Source of the DNA: Burkholderia sp. L27(2015)
Lineage (GTDB): Bacteria > Pseudomonadota > Gammaproteobacteria > Burkholderiales > Burkholderiaceae
Assembly: GCF_009765705.1 (NCBI RefSeq)
Contig: NZ_LMUX01000021.1
Coordinates: 89,607-153,606, forward strand
Direction: 5' to 3'
DNA: 64,000 bases
Shown: positions 39,401 to 49,200 of the stretch, in pieces
How the letters are laid out: each line of letters starts with the position of its first letter
Numbering within the stretch: the first letter of the stretch is position 1
Translations under genes and position numbers: made by a program
The notes under the pieces: model-generated
The model's database searches: none
The model's input: only the letters and a program-made list of their open reading frames with translations
Told to the model about the DNA's origin: nothing

Positions 39401-41010
39401 CTCAGCGTATTGAGATCGATCTTCGGCTGATCGAACAGGCCTTCGATGGTGACCGATGCGCTTTGCGACGCCAGAGCCAGGCTGCCGCCTTTTTCGGTGG
39501 CGTAGATGTGCCCCGACAGATTTTCGAAACCCGGTTGGCCCACATGCGGATGGCCCAATGGTGTGAGCCCCGGCGCGGGGGGCTGCGGCGCAATGCCGAG
39601 GTTGTCGAGGTCGGCGTCGATCTGGTAACTGACGATAGGCACGCTGCGGCTGACTTCCGCTTCGGCGACGTCGGCCGCCGTGGCGGGTGCGGCGCGCTCC
39701 CACTTCACCGTGTAGTTGCGTAGCACGCCGCGCGGATCGTACCGTTGCAATTGATCTTCGATCGTGCGGGGCACCGGCAGCTTGCGCGAAAATTCGGCCA
39801 GCAGGCCCACATCCACTTGGTCGCCATGCAGGCTGAACGCTTGGCCCTTACCTACCGTCGGCCGGAGGTAGACCGCATCGAGCTGGCCCAGCGAGAGCAG
39901 CCGGTCGAGCGGGGTGCCATCGGAAAGCGGTTTGGGATCAGACAGCGCCATCGATAGGTCGCGCACGGCCAATCGATATTCGCGGCCGTCGTGTCGCAGA
40001 TCGAAATGCATTGCCAGAGACGGGGAATCGATCTCGGGCAAGCTTGGCGTGACATGCAAGGCGAGCGCGTCGCCGTTCAGTTCACCTTCCACCGCGTTGA
40101 CGTTCATTTTGCTAAACGACAGCGTGAGGTTGCCGCCCATCTGGCCGCCGCTGGCCTGGATCGGCAGGTCGACATATCGCCCGAGCGTGGGTAAATCGAG
40201 TGCGCCGATGCTCAGATACGCGCGTCCATTCCAACTGGCGGGTGCGCCCGGGTCGGCCAGCACGCCGTGACGAAAGCGCGCCCGGAAATCGAGCGGCCCC
40301 TTTAGCCACGTGCCGTCACCGTCGGCCTGCAGCCCGATCCGATGCGTGAGGCTGAAATTGAACACCGCCAATTTGATATTTTTCAACGTCAGGTCGGGCA
40401 GCCCACGTGCATTGTCACGCCACGTCAGTGTCCCGCCTCGAATCAGTACGGCGCCCTGGGTAAAGAGCCAATGAGTCAGCTTGTCATCGTGCTCGCCGCT
40501 GGCTTTGATCTGGACGCCGGCCACTTCGATACTGCCGTCGGCTCTGCGGGTCGCCAGCACCACGGGGTTTTGGATCTCGAGGCGGGCAAAGACCGGCGTG
40601 AGACGCAGAATCGAGCGCCAGGCCAGCGTGGCCGATGCATGCGGTACGGTTAGTGCGGGCGCACCCGTCGGGTCGCGTACAGTCAGGCCGGAAAGTTCAA
40701 GCCGCGGGGCGAAACCGTCCCAGCGAGCCGATATCGATTGCATCGACACCTGCGCATGCAGCGCATTGGACGCGGCGGCTTCGATGGCGGGGCGAAACGA
40801 GTCGATGCGCGGCATGACTACGAAACGCAGGGAAAGCGCCGTAACCGCCACGGCGAAGTACATCACGATCGCCAGTACGATCATGAACTCCAGCGTGCGC
40901 CACAATACCCGTTCGCTCAATACCCGCCACAAGGCTCGGGATATTTCATCCGTCGGCTCGGGCTCAGCGGCAACACTGGGTAACTCAATGAGGTCCTTAC
41001 GGTCAGGCAT
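36466..41010 (-). CDS. yhdP: AsmA-like inner-membrane lipid transport protein YhdP
   Basis: Very large protein of 1514 aa (E. coli YhdP 1266) with one N-terminal transmembrane helix (about residues 42-65) and a long periplasmic beta-rich body of the TIGR02099/DUF3971 type, ending in an AsmA-like C-terminal domain. YhdP, with TamB and YdbH, is known to carry phospholipids toward the outer membrane. The extra length comes partly from low-complexity insertions: a Gly/Ser/Ala tract encoded at about 38160-38220, a 24-bp in-frame repeat, and an Ala/Thr tract near 37280-37320. The ATG at 41010 (MPDRKDLIEL) is preferred; a GTG at 41067 would add 19 residues. It is divergent from glnE. Confidence 0.9.
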   Translation of the reverse strand: MPDRKDLIELPSVAAEPEPTDEISRALWRVLSERVLWRTLEFMIVLAIVMYFAVAVTALSLRFVVMPRIDSFRPAIEAAASNALHAQVSMQSISARWDGFAPRLELSGLTVRDPTGAPALTVPHASATLAWRSILRLTPVFARLEIQNPVVLATRRADGSIEVAGVQIKASGEHDDKLTHWLFTQGAVLIRGGTLTWRDNARGLPDLTLKNIKLAVFNFSLTHRIGLQADGDGTWLKGPLDFRARFRHGVLADPGAPASWNGRAYLSIGALDLPTLGRYVDLPIQASGGQMGGNLTLSFSKMNVNAVEGELNGDALALHVTPSLPEIDSPSLAMHFDLRHDGREYRLAVRDLSMALSDPKPLSDGTPLDRLLSLGQLDAVYLRPTVGKGQAFSLHGDQVDVGLLAEFSRKLPVPRTIEDQLQRYDPRGVLRNYTVKWERAAPATAADVAEAEVSRSVPIVSYQIDADLDNLGIAPQPPAPGLTPLGHPHVGQPGFENLSGHIYATEKGGSLALASQSASVTIEGLFDQPKIDLNTLSGHLDWALGKNGEQRTVKVHTDDLSVSNADATVHTRVTYAKTDSGPGSLDLLSNFSHLEVAAVPRYLPTSLSAKLRAYLEHALRGGTSTDASVEVSGLLENFPFDHPSRPGVFHIVAPFQDGIFDPTSVPTPLMSDGRPEQWPSIDGVAGRFEINREKLGFTIDRAHYRQFNLSHVEGRIANLSTRDDDLVIEGQGAGPMSDLLAFVNASPIALASGHITEKLSGQGETGLALKLGVSRDERKERTDVAGTLDLKNDTLSYGDLPPLTRLQGKVEFAADRTMTLQRLSGEFLGEPVRFDGGMTKDGTLAVNVDGSITADALRTELPNGMEGAVARRLSGTAPYRVVVHAAPHATADITASADLSAMAIDLPAPLGKAAGTPMPLRFSLISLSQAANVGSGGASVGASDGASVGTSIAGSTQPEADTIPPRAASKDDGPTVMKKAPIEQIDAQLGPVSLAYVLRNHPSADAEPTVLRGAIGVNKTVPLPARGVALEVDLDHLDLDAWRKTLSSLQPPEAKTRPTFPLSSSDPATDAPRPRMAGGYSPTTFKAHVGALNLFSRQWDNIALDGSHMNDQWQGDLQSDQVTGHALWRPHSPLSPAGELETHLSHVNIPPARTGAALMEGLRTERQQFPAINATVDDFTVSNRHFGKLELQARNLRQDGVPVWQLDSLKVTSPAATLTTTGSWRLPSGDAAAATATATATALNATNLNNPGSPASVAPSVFAVSSVLAESPAQVQDTPPAQDLRRTELDFKLDIADAGALLNQLGLPHTLQKGNGTLSGHIGWRGGPDAIDSTTLDGHLAAELKRGEFLKVDPGIAKLLGVFSLQSLSRFLTLDFRDIFGAGLPFDSITATSDVRRGIIHIDDFKLNSSPAKISMHGTADIPQETQDLRVMVVPVLSASSAALAATAINPVLGLGTFVAQLVLSNSLAQALSIEYAVTGSWAAPQIRKIKDRSKFFKNPLAKDTTPPASAPAH
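38164..38202. repeat. 24-bp in-frame direct repeat inside yhdP
   Basis: ACCCACCGAAGCACC occurs at 38164-38178 and again at 38188-38202, a 24-bp (8-codon) period. On the coding strand it encodes a GASVGASDGASVG tract, which looks like a slippage-expanded linker in the periplasmic body of YhdP. Confidence 0.8.
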
Positions 41011-41127
41011 ACTGCTTGGCTTGGGCGAGCTGTGATAGGTTGCTGAAATATCGACCGACTGTAACACAGGCCGATCAGCCGACTGCCTTGTGGATGCCTA
41101 TGCCACGCTTTATTTTCGTAACGATAA

Positions 41128-44100
41128 ATGACTGACTTCATCGCCCTAAGTTCCGCCTATTCCCGGTATGCCGCGCGCCAGTTCCAGGCGCGCCCCGCTT
41201 TGGCCTCGCAAGTGCAGCGACTTGCGAGCGCACCGTTGACCCGCGAGTGGATGACGCAACGGTTTGATGCGCTATGGGCGGCCGGAGCATCCGACGCATC
41301 CGGTGCATCTGGTACTCCGGGCGCCCCCGGTGTACCCAGTGACAGCGCGGGCACGGGCGACGCGCTGCTCAAGACCGTCTTGCGGCAACTGCGCGCCGAG
41401 GTGTTCTGTACCGTCATGGCACGCGATCTGGCGGGCGTGGCGACGGTCGATGAGGTGACGACGACCATCAGCGATCTGGCCGAGCTGGCGATACAGCGTG
41501 CGCTGGTCGTCTTGTCGGCCGAGCTCGAAGGGCTGTTTGGCGCGCCGCTGGCCACGGCTGAGGCGGGCCAGCTGTGCTTGCCGCTGAGCCTGGGCGTGGT
41601 TGGGATGGGCAAACTCGGCGGCCGGGAACTCAATGTGTCCTCGGATATCGATCTGATTTTTGTCTATGAAGAGGAAGGCGAAACGGCTGGCGGCAGCCGC
41701 GCAGGCATTTCGAACCAGGAGTTTTTTATCCGCCTGGGCCGGCGTCTGATCGGCGCGCTCGCCGAAATTACCTCGGACGGCTATGTTTTTCGCGTCGATA
41801 TGCGGCTGCGCCCGAATGGCGACTCCGGGCCACTGGCGTGCAGTATCGCGATGCTGGAAGAGTACTTCTACGTGCAGGGCCGTGAGTGGGAGCGCTATGC
41901 CTGGATCAAGGGCCGGCTGGTGTCCGAGGGCGAAAGCCCGGCCGCCAAGCGGCTCGCCGCGCAGCTCGAGTCACGCGTGGTGCCGTTTATCTACCGGCGT
42001 TACCTCGATTACGGCGTGATCAGCGCGATCCGCTCGCTGCATTTGCAAATCCGTCAGGAGGCGGCCCGGCGCGCGCGCATGCGCCCCGACAAGGCCGATG
42101 ACGTCAAGCTCGGGCGCGGCGGCATCCGCGAAATCGAATTCAGCGCGCAGGCGTTCCAATTGATACGCGGCGGCCAGGACGCCGCGTTCCGCGTCAGACC
42201 TACCCGGCAAGTGCTCGCGCTGGCAGCCGAGCGCGGCCTGCTTGCGCCCGCGGTGGCCGAACAATTGTGCGCCGCGTATTTGCTGTTGCGCCAGGTGGAG
42301 CATCGTTTGCAGTACCTGGACGATGCGCAGACCCATGCTTTGCCGGTCGACCCGCAGGACCGCTTGCGGTTGGCGCAGTCGCTGGGCCATCCGGAATTTT
42401 CGCAATTGCTGGCGGCGCTCGACGTGCACAGGCAATTTGTCGAGGAGCAATTCGACCAGCTTTTTGCCGATAAGGCCGAAGCAATGGGGACCTCGACCGA
42501 CGACTGTGCACCCGATATCGATTGGCTGTGGAGCGACAGCCTGAGCGAGGGCTTGATCGACAATCTGAACAATCCGGGACGCCCGGACGGGGAGGCCGGC
42601 GGCAAGCCAGGCGATGCGCAAGCGGCGGGCAGCGGCGCCGGCAAGGTGAGTGGCGCCGGTGGCAATGCGACCCCCAATGTGATCCGCGAGATGGCCAGCG
42701 AGGCCATTGCCGATACCGGCGACGATTTCAACGCGCGTGTCGATGCGCAATTGGTGGAACTCGGCTTTGCCGATCCCGCAGTCGTGCGCGAGCGACTGCG
42801 TATGTTGCGGGTATCTGCACGCTATCAGGGTCTGCCCGAAGCGAGCCGGCAACGCTTCGACGTGCTGGTGCAGCGCGCCTTGTTGGCCGCGTGTGGCGGC
42901 TGCGGAGAGCCGCACGTGGAGGCGGCAGTGTTTCCAGTAGCCGCACCCGATGCCATGCTGTTGCGTTTTCTCGACCTGCTCGACACGATCAGCCGGCGCG
43001 GCGCGTATCTGGCCTTGTTATCGGAATATCCGGCGGCGCTCAAGCGCGTACTGGTGGTGCTCGGCGGCTCGCGCTGGGGCGCCACGTATCTAAACAGTCA
43101 CCCGCAGTTGCTCGATGAACTGCTCGACAACGAGGCGCTGGCAAGCCCGTTCGATTGGCCCGAATTCGTTCGCGAATTGCGCGGCCGGCTCGCGGCGGCC
43201 GATGGCATCGAGCAACAAATGGACTTGCTGCGGCATGCCCATCACGCCGAGGTGTTTCGCATCCTGCTGCTCGATCTGGCGGGGCATCTACCGGTCCAGG
43301 TCGTCAGCGACCGGCTATCCGAATTGGCTGACGCGGTGCTCGATGTGACCTTGGACGCCGTCTGGCGAACGCTACCGCGGCGCCATCGCGAGCAAGCGCA
43401 GTTCGCCGTGATCGCGTACGGCAAGCTCGGCGGAAAGGAGCTTGGCTATGCGTCCGATCTCGATCTGATCTTTCTCTACGATGACGAACACGAGAGCGCG
43501 GCCGAGGTGTATGCCACTTTTGGGCGCCGGCTGGTGATGTGGTTGACCACGGCCACAGGCGCGGGCACGCTCTTCGATATCGATTTGCGCTTGCGGCCCA
43601 ACGGCGCGTCGGGATTGATGGTGACTTCGCTGGAGGCGTTCCGGCAATACCAGTTGCGCGAGGGCGATGCGGCCAATACGGCTTGGGTATGGGAACACCA
43701 GGCGCTGTCGCGTGCGCGCTTTAGCGCCGGCGATGCGCGATTGGGCCAGGCGTTCGATGCGATCCGTGCCCGGGTGATGGCGCTGCCGCGAGACAGCGCG
43801 GCGCTGGCCAAAGAGATTGTCGCCATGCGCGCGCGCGTGGCCGAAGGCCACCCCAACCGCACGCTCCTATTCGACCTGAAGCAGGACCGCGGCGGCATGG
43901 TGGATATCGAGTTCGCCGTGCAATATCTGATCTTGTTGCACGCTGGCGCGTACCCGCAACTGGTTCGCAACACCGGCAATATCAACTTGCTGCGCGAATT
44001 GGCGGCCTTGGGCCTGCTCAGCGAGCAGCACGCCGACAAAGCCGGGGCCGCGTATCGGACTTACCGTGGCTTACAGCACAAGTTGCGGCTCGACGGCATG

Positions 44101-44199
44101 GAGGTTGCCCGGGTCGAACCCGCGCGCGTGGCCGGCGAGCGCGCCGACGTGCTGGCGATGTGGGACAGTATTTTTCCCGAGAGCGGATCAGGCGCTTAG
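41128..44199 (+). CDS. glnE: Bifunctional glutamine synthetase adenylyltransferase/deadenylylase GlnE
   Basis: Sets glutamine synthetase activity in response to PII and glutamine; 1023 aa (E. coli 946). Two nucleotidyltransferase domains are clear: GMGKLGGRELNVSSDIDLIF in the N-terminal deadenylylase half and YGKLGGKELGYASDLDLIF in the C-terminal adenylylase half, each with the DxD metal site. The extra length is in two Gly/Ala/Pro-rich stretches, at about residues 51-75 (SDASGASGTPGAPGVPSDS) and 483-515 (RPDGEAGGKPGDAQAAGSGA), the latter between the two halves. It is divergent from yhdP and overlaps recN tail-to-tail by 12 bp. Confidence 0.95.
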   Translation: MTDFIALSSAYSRYAARQFQARPALASQVQRLASAPLTREWMTQRFDALWAAGASDASGASGTPGAPGVPSDSAGTGDALLKTVLRQLRAEVFCTVMARDLAGVATVDEVTTTISDLAELAIQRALVVLSAELEGLFGAPLATAEAGQLCLPLSLGVVGMGKLGGRELNVSSDIDLIFVYEEEGETAGGSRAGISNQEFFIRLGRRLIGALAEITSDGYVFRVDMRLRPNGDSGPLACSIAMLEEYFYVQGREWERYAWIKGRLVSEGESPAAKRLAAQLESRVVPFIYRRYLDYGVISAIRSLHLQIRQEAARRARMRPDKADDVKLGRGGIREIEFSAQAFQLIRGGQDAAFRVRPTRQVLALAAERGLLAPAVAEQLCAAYLLLRQVEHRLQYLDDAQTHALPVDPQDRLRLAQSLGHPEFSQLLAALDVHRQFVEEQFDQLFADKAEAMGTSTDDCAPDIDWLWSDSLSEGLIDNLNNPGRPDGEAGGKPGDAQAAGSGAGKVSGAGGNATPNVIREMASEAIADTGDDFNARVDAQLVELGFADPAVVRERLRMLRVSARYQGLPEASRQRFDVLVQRALLAACGGCGEPHVEAAVFPVAAPDAMLLRFLDLLDTISRRGAYLALLSEYPAALKRVLVVLGGSRWGATYLNSHPQLLDELLDNEALASPFDWPEFVRELRGRLAAADGIEQQMDLLRHAHHAEVFRILLLDLAGHLPVQVVSDRLSELADAVLDVTLDAVWRTLPRRHREQAQFAVIAYGKLGGKELGYASDLDLIFLYDDEHESAAEVYATFGRRLVMWLTTATGAGTLFDIDLRLRPNGASGLMVTSLEAFRQYQLREGDAANTAWVWEHQALSRARFSAGDARLGQAFDAIRARVMALPRDSAALAKEIVAMRARVAEGHPNRTLLFDLKQDRGGMVDIEFAVQYLILLHAGAYPQLVRNTGNINLLRELAALGLLSEQHADKAGAAYRTYRGLQHKLRLDGMEVARVEPARVAGERADVLAMWDSIFPESGSGA

Positions 44200-45849
44200 C
44201 ATTTCCTTCGCATGCTTACGGGTGGTCGCGGTAATTTCGAGGCCGCCAAGCATGCGGGCGACTTCCTCGACACGCAGCGGTTTGTCCAACGGCATCACGG
44301 TGGAAACGGTCACGCCGTCGGATTGGGTCGCCTTGGCAACGCGGAAATGACGCTCGCCTCGGGCCGCGACCTGCGGCAAGTGCGTGACGCACAGTACTTG
44401 CCGCATGCTCCCCAGTTGCCGCAACAGGCGTCCAACCACTTCGGCGACCGCGCCGCCGATGCCGCTGTCGACCTCGTCGAAGATCAGGGTCGGTGTCGGG
44501 TTGGCGGTGCTGGCGATCACCGACAGGGCCAAGCTGATGCGGGCCAGCTCGCCGCCGGACGCGGTTTTGGCCAAGGGCCGCAACGGCACCCCGGGATGGC
44601 CGGCCACACGAAACTCAATTTGCTCGAGTCCATACGCACCGCCTTCGGGCAGCGCGACCAACGCCACTTCGAAGCTGCCGCCTTCCATCGACAGATCCTG
44701 CATGCCCGTGGTGACGGCGTCGCCGAGCGATTTCGCGGCGCCCGCGCGCGCTTTCGACAGCGTCTGGGCGTGCTGCAGATAGCTTGCGTGCAATTGGGCG
44801 GCGTGAGCCTGTAGCGCGGCAATATCGGTTGCGGCGTCGAGGGCCGCAAGTTGGGCGCGCCGCGCCTCGAATTCGTCGGGCAAGGATTCGGGTCGCAGTC
44901 GAAACTTGCGAGCCGCGGCATGCAGCGCGTCCAGACGCGTTTCGACCGTCGCGAGCCGCTGCGGATCGAGATCGAGCCGCTGGCTGTAATGGGACAGCGA
45001 ATACGCCGCCTCCTGCAACTGGATCTCGGCAGGTTCGAGCGACGCCAGTGTGTCGTTGAGCCCGCTGTCGATTTCGGCCAATGCCTTCAGCCGCGACACC
45101 ATACCGCTCAACTGACCGATCAGCGCGTCTTCGGCTTCAGACAGCGTGCCCAAGGCCGACTGGACGCCATCGATCAGACTGGCGGCATGCGACAAACGCC
45201 GGTGCTCGGCATTGATCTCTTCCCATTCGCCGGGTTGCGGCGCGAGCTTTTCGAGTTCGGAGAGTTGCCAGGCCAGCCGTTCGCGTTCGAGCTGCAATTC
45301 GCGTTCGCGTCCTTGCGCAGCTTGCGCGGCGGCCGTGGCCTCGCGCCATGCGCGCCAGGCCTGGGCAACCTCGGCCGCTTGCGCGCTCAAGCCGGCGTGC
45401 CCGTCGAACAGCGCGCGCTGGGCGTCCGGGCGCATCAATAGCTGGTGGGCATGCTGGCCGTGGATGTCGACCAGCATTTCGCCGACTTCGCGCAATTGCG
45501 CCAAGGTTGCCGGCGTACCGTTGATAAAGGCGCGCGAACGTCCGTTCGCATCCAGCACGCGGCGCAGCATGACGCTGCCGGCTTCCTGGCCGCTGCCATC
45601 CAAGGCCTGCTCGGCGAGCCACGCATCAGCCAAGGCGTGCGTGCTGAAGGACGCGGTGATGTCGGCACGCGCCTGCCCCGCCCGCACGACGCTGGCGTCG
45701 GCGCGTGCCCCAAGCGTCAGGGCCAGCGCATCGATCAGGATCGATTTGCCAGCACCGGTCTCACCGGAAAACACCGTGAAGCCGGTGTCGAACTCGATAT
45801 CCAGGGCGGCGACGATAACGAAGTCGCGAATCGATAGGTGTCGTAGCAT
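44188..45849 (-). CDS. recN: DNA repair protein RecN
   Basis: SMC-like ATPase of 553 aa, the same length as E. coli RecN, acting in double-strand break repair. Walker A is GETGAGKS near residue 30, a long coiled-coil region occupies the middle (about 150-360), and the C-terminal half carries TASGGELARISLALSV and LIFDEVDSGIGG (signature and Walker B). It lies 61 bp downstream of nadK on the same strand. I see no clear LexA box. Confidence 0.95.
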   Translation of the reverse strand: MLRHLSIRDFVIVAALDIEFDTGFTVFSGETGAGKSILIDALALTLGARADASVVRAGQARADITASFSTHALADAWLAEQALDGSGQEAGSVMLRRVLDANGRSRAFINGTPATLAQLREVGEMLVDIHGQHAHQLLMRPDAQRALFDGHAGLSAQAAEVAQAWRAWREATAAAQAAQGRERELQLERERLAWQLSELEKLAPQPGEWEEINAEHRRLSHAASLIDGVQSALGTLSEAEDALIGQLSGMVSRLKALAEIDSGLNDTLASLEPAEIQLQEAAYSLSHYSQRLDLDPQRLATVETRLDALHAAARKFRLRPESLPDEFEARRAQLAALDAATDIAALQAHAAQLHASYLQHAQTLSKARAGAAKSLGDAVTTGMQDLSMEGGSFEVALVALPEGGAYGLEQIEFRVAGHPGVPLRPLAKTASGGELARISLALSVIASTANPTPTLIFDEVDSGIGGAVAEVVGRLLRQLGSMRQVLCVTHLPQVAARGERHFRVAKATQSDGVTVSTVMPLDKPLRVEEVARMLGGLEITATTRKHAKEMLSA

Positions 45850-45910
45850 CGTTTGTCGAGCAGGTTCGCGGCCGCCGTGAAAAGCGGCGGTGAATCATTG
45901 GGTTGAATCG

Positions 45911-46810
45911 TCAGGTAGGGTCGTCCTCGTGGGACGGGTGTTCGTGCCAATGCATTTTGTTGCGCAGCGTGGCGAAGTAACTATATCCGACCGGGTGCAG
46001 GAATGGCACGGTATAGCGCGAACGTTGTACCTCGATCGTGTCGTTGAGCTGCAGGGCGGTGAACGATTGCATGTCGAAATTCACGTTGACGTCGCGCCCG
46101 CTCACAATCTGGATGCTGCAATGGGAATCTTCAGGCAACACGATGGGGCGATTGGACAGCGCATGCGGCGCGATCGGCACGAGCACGAAGCCCTTTAACT
46201 GCGGATGCAGGATCGGCCCTTGCGAAGACAGGGCGTAAGCGGTGGAGCCGGTCGGGGTGGCCACGATCAGGCCGTCCGAGCGCTGGTTGTACATGAAGCG
46301 GCCGTCCACTTTCACGCGTAATTCGATCATCCCCGAGAAGCCGCTGCGATTGACCACGACGTCGTTGAGCGCGACCGCCTCGCAGATCGACACGCCCTCG
46401 CGCACGATGCGCGCTTCCAGCAGACTGCGCTCTTCGCGCTCGAAGCTGCCCTCGAGCATCGGCAGCACCAGACTTTGCATCTCGCTGATGGGGATGTCGG
46501 TAATAAAGCCGAGCCGGCCGTGGTTAATGCCGATCAGCGGGGTTTTATAGGGCGCGAGCTGGCGGCCGATGCCCAGCATCGTGCCGTCGCCGCCCAGCAC
46601 GACCGCCACATCGGCCCGTTCGCCGATTTCGCTCGGTGTGACCGCCGGATAATCGGTCGAATTGATCATGACTGCGGTTTCGGCTTCGAACACCACGTCG
46701 AAGCCGCGCTTGACAATGCATGATGCCAGCGCCAAGAGCGGTTCACGCACCGCAGGCGTGTTGTAGCGCCCGACCAGGGCGACAGTCTTGAATTGAGTGC
46801 GCGTTTCCAT
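45911..46810 (-). CDS. nadK: NAD kinase
   Basis: Phosphorylates NAD to NADP; 299 aa (E. coli 292). The GGDGT motif ([15 protein letters not shown]), [13 protein letters not shown] and the [16 protein letters not shown] segment that contacts NAD are all present. I chose the ATG at 46810 ([15 protein letters not shown]), which matches the family start; another ATG lies 9 bp upstream. It is divergent from hrcA. The nadK-hrcA divergence and recN neighbourhood are conserved in many proteobacteria. Confidence 0.95.
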   Translation of the reverse strand: METRTQFKTVALVGRYNTPAVREPLLALASCIVKRGFDVVFEAETAVMINSTDYPAVTPSEIGERADVAVVLGGDGTMLGIGRQLAPYKTPLIGINHGRLGFITDIPISEMQSLVLPMLEGSFEREERSLLEARIVREGVSICEAVALNDVVVNRSGFSGMIELRVKVDGRFMYNQRSDGLIVATPTGSTAYALSSQGPILHPQLKGFVLVPIAPHALSNRPIVLPEDSHCSIQIVSGRDVNVNFDMQSFTALQLNDTIEVQRSRYTVPFLHPVGYSYFATLRNKMHWHEHPSHEDDPT

Positions 46811-46942
46811 GCGTTGCATTAGACCATAGCTGTGGCGATTAAAGAATCGGCATAACGACTACAAGAACGGTGTCATGTGAGATAGCAAGGGAATCGCCGC
46901 GGTTTCTCGGTAGAATAGAGCTATCGAAAATACTGACTCCGC

Positions 46943-47962
46943 ATGCTAGATCCTCGCGCCCAGACCCTGCTCAAGACCCTGATCGAACGGTATATCGCCG
47001 AAGGTCAGCCGGTGGGCTCGCGCACGCTTTCCAAATATTCCGGTCTAGAGCTCAGCCCCGCGACGATACGCAACGTCATGTCGGATCTCGAAGACCTGGG
47101 GCTGGTCGCCAGCCCGCATACTTCGGCCGGCCGGATTCCGACGCCGCGCGGCTACCGCTTGTTCGTCGACACCATGCTCACGGTGCAGCCCCAATTCGAC
47201 GACGAACAGGTTGCCCGCAATGTGGCCCGCCACTTGCAGCCCGGCGAGCCGCAAAAGGTGGTGGCGGTCGCCGCCAGCGTGCTGTCCAGCCTGTCGCAGT
47301 TTGCCGGCGTGGTGCTGACGCCGCGTCGCAGTCACGTGTTCAAGCAGATCGAATTCATGCGCTTGTCCGAAAGCCGCATCCTGCTGATCATCGTCACGCC
47401 CGAGGGCGACGTGCAGAACCGCATCATGGCGACCCAGCGCGACTATTCGCCCGCGCAACTGGTCGAAGCCTCGAATTACATCAACGCCAACTTTGCGGGC
47501 CTGTCGTTCGACGAGGTTCGCAAGCGCCTGCTCGAAGAAATCAATGCCTTGCGCGGCGACATGACGCAATTGATGCAGGCAGCGGTGGTAGCCAGCACCG
47601 ACGACTCCGATACCGGCGAGACGGTGTTGATTTCGGGCGAGCGCAATCTGCTTGAAATCGCCGACCTGTCGTCGAATATGAGCCGCTTGCGCAAGCTATT
47701 CGACGTATTCGACCGAAAGACCAGCTTGTTGCAACTGCTCGATGTGTCCAGCCACGCGCAGGGTGTGCAGATTTTCATCGGCGGCGAGTCTACGCTGGTG
47801 CCGCTCGAAGAGATGAGCGTGGTGACCGCACCTTACACCGTGGATGGCAAGATCGTCGGCACGCTGGGCGTGATCGGCCCGACGCGCATGGCTTACAACC
47901 GCGTCATCCCGATTGTCGATATTACGGCCCGGTTGCTCTCGCAAGCGCTTTCGCAGCACTGA
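46943..47962 (+). CDS. hrcA: Heat-inducible transcription repressor HrcA
   Basis: Repressor of 339 aa that binds CIRCE operators, with an N-terminal winged helix ([27 protein letters not shown], about residues 5-75, here quoted only in part) and a GAF-like sensing/dimerisation domain. [19 protein letters not shown] is the recognition region. It leads the heat-shock block. I find no CIRCE inverted repeat (TTAGCACTC-N9-GAGTGCTAA) before grpE, dnaK or dnaJ, so its target is probably groESL elsewhere. Confidence 0.94.
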   Translation: MLDPRAQTLLKTLIERYIAEGQPVGSRTLSKYSGLELSPATIRNVMSDLEDLGLVASPHTSAGRIPTPRGYRLFVDTMLTVQPQFDDEQVARNVARHLQPGEPQKVVAVAASVLSSLSQFAGVVLTPRRSHVFKQIEFMRLSESRILLIIVTPEGDVQNRIMATQRDYSPAQLVEASNYINANFAGLSFDEVRKRLLEEINALRGDMTQLMQAAVVASTDDSDTGETVLISGERNLLEIADLSSNMSRLRKLFDVFDRKTSLLQLLDVSSHAQGVQIFIGGESTLVPLEEMSVVTAPYTVDGKIVGTLGVIGPTRMAYNRVIPIVDITARLLSQALSQH

Positions 47963-48003
47963 AGCCATCGCCGCCCCCCGGCAGTCGAGTCGCGTCCCCT
48001 GGC

Positions 48004-48089
48004 TATAATGACCTTTCAATTGGCTTGTGCGTAGCCCATGACCTGGCTTCGGCGTCGCGCCGACCGGCGCGGCACGACGCCGAAGCCAG
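48004..48089 (+). promoter_or_regulatory. hemH: hemH upstream region: TATAAT box and long perfect hairpin
   Basis: TATAAT at 48004-48009 would start RNA near 48016. The transcript then contains a perfect 15-bp stem (CTGGCTTCGGCGTCG at 48043-48057 and CGACGCCGAAGCCAG at 48075-48089) enclosing a 17-nt GC-rich loop that can itself fold (CGCC/GGCG). The hairpin ends 33 nt before the hemH ATG. It is not followed by a T-run, so it is not an obvious terminator. Function unknown; a 5' UTR control element is possible. Confidence 0.6.
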
Positions 48090-48122
48090 CCTGATTTATA
48101 CCGTGCCGTCCTCCGAGGGCTT

Positions 48123-49190
48123 ATGCGTTTCGATCTTGAATTGCCGCACCAGCACACCGGCTCGTCGCGAGTGGCTGTTCTTCTGCTCAATCTGGGCACA
48201 CCGGACGCGCCGACACCCACGGCGGTACGCCGCTATTTGGCCGAATTCCTGTCCGACCCCCGTGTGGTGGAGATTCCGTGGTTGGTCTGGCAGGTGATCC
48301 TGCGGCTATTCATCCTGCCGGTGCGCGGGCGCGCTTCGGCCAAGAAGTATGAAGCGGTATGGCTCAAGGAAGGCTCGCCGCTGCGCGTTCATACGCAAGC
48401 GCAAGTGGAGCAACTGCGGCTATTGTTGCAAACCAACGGCTATGACGTCGTGGTCGATTACGCCATGCGCTACGGCAATCCCGGTGTGCCGACCGTATTG
48501 GCGCAGCTCAAGCACGCGGGCGTCGGACGTATCCTGCTGGTGCCGATGTATCCGCAATATTCAGCGTCGACCTCGGCGACGGCCTTCGATGCCGTGTTCA
48601 GCGCACTGGGCCGCATGCGCAACCAGCCGGAGTTGCGGATGATCAAACAGTACCCTGACTATCCGGGCTATATCGATGCCATGGTCGAGCAGATTCATGG
48701 CTACTGGACCGTGCACGGCAAACCCGATTTCGCTGGAGGGGACCGTATGTTGTTGAGTTTTCACGGGATTCCAAAGCGCTCGCTCGATCTGGGCGATCCT
48801 TACCACGAGCAATGCCAGCAAACGGGCACACTGTTGACGCAGGCACTGGGCCTCACGCCGACCGAATGCCGGGTCACGTTCCAGTCGCGTTTTGGTGCGC
48901 AGGAGTGGCTGCAGCCGTATACGGCGCCGACTTTGAAAGAGTTGGGCACAGCGGGATTGCGACGGGTTGATGTATTTTGCCCGGGCTTCACCTCCGATTG
49001 CCTGGAAACGATAGAGGAAATCGGCATGGAAGGCCGCGACGAATTCATCGCAGCCGGTGGCCGCGAATATCACGCGATCCCTTGCCTGAATGCCTCGGCT
49101 GCCTGGATCAAGGGCTTGGGCGAATTGGTCGCGCTTAATCTACAGGGCTGGCCGGTGCTTGCGCAGCAACCGGCCAGCGCTGCAGCCTGA
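48123..49190 (+). CDS. hemH: Ferrochelatase HemH
   Basis: Inserts Fe2+ into protoporphyrin IX, the last step of haem synthesis; 355 aa (E. coli 320). [27 protein letters not shown], the active-site histidine in [11 protein letters not shown] and [14 protein letters not shown] are diagnostic. GAGGG precedes the ATG. It lies between hrcA and the S4-domain gene. A long hairpin occupies the 160-bp upstream spacer. Haem demand links it loosely to the catalase in this window, but they are far apart. Confidence 0.95.
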   Translation: MRFDLELPHQHTGSSRVAVLLLNLGTPDAPTPTAVRRYLAEFLSDPRVVEIPWLVWQVILRLFILPVRGRASAKKYEAVWLKEGSPLRVHTQAQVEQLRLLLQTNGYDVVVDYAMRYGNPGVPTVLAQLKHAGVGRILLVPMYPQYSASTSATAFDAVFSALGRMRNQPELRMIKQYPDYPGYIDAMVEQIHGYWTVHGKPDFAGGDRMLLSFHGIPKRSLDLGDPYHEQCQQTGTLLTQALGLTPTECRVTFQSRFGAQEWLQPYTAPTLKELGTAGLRRVDVFCPGFTSDCLETIEEIGMEGRDEFIAAGGREYHAIPCLNASAAWIKGLGELVALNLQGWPVLAQQPASAAA

Positions 49191-49200
49191 ACGCTCAGAT

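Noticed and set aside
48043-48089. The hemH upstream hairpin as an intrinsic terminator of hrcA.
   Set aside because: The stem is followed by CCTGATTTATACC, not a T-run, and a TATAAT box lies before the hairpin, not after it.
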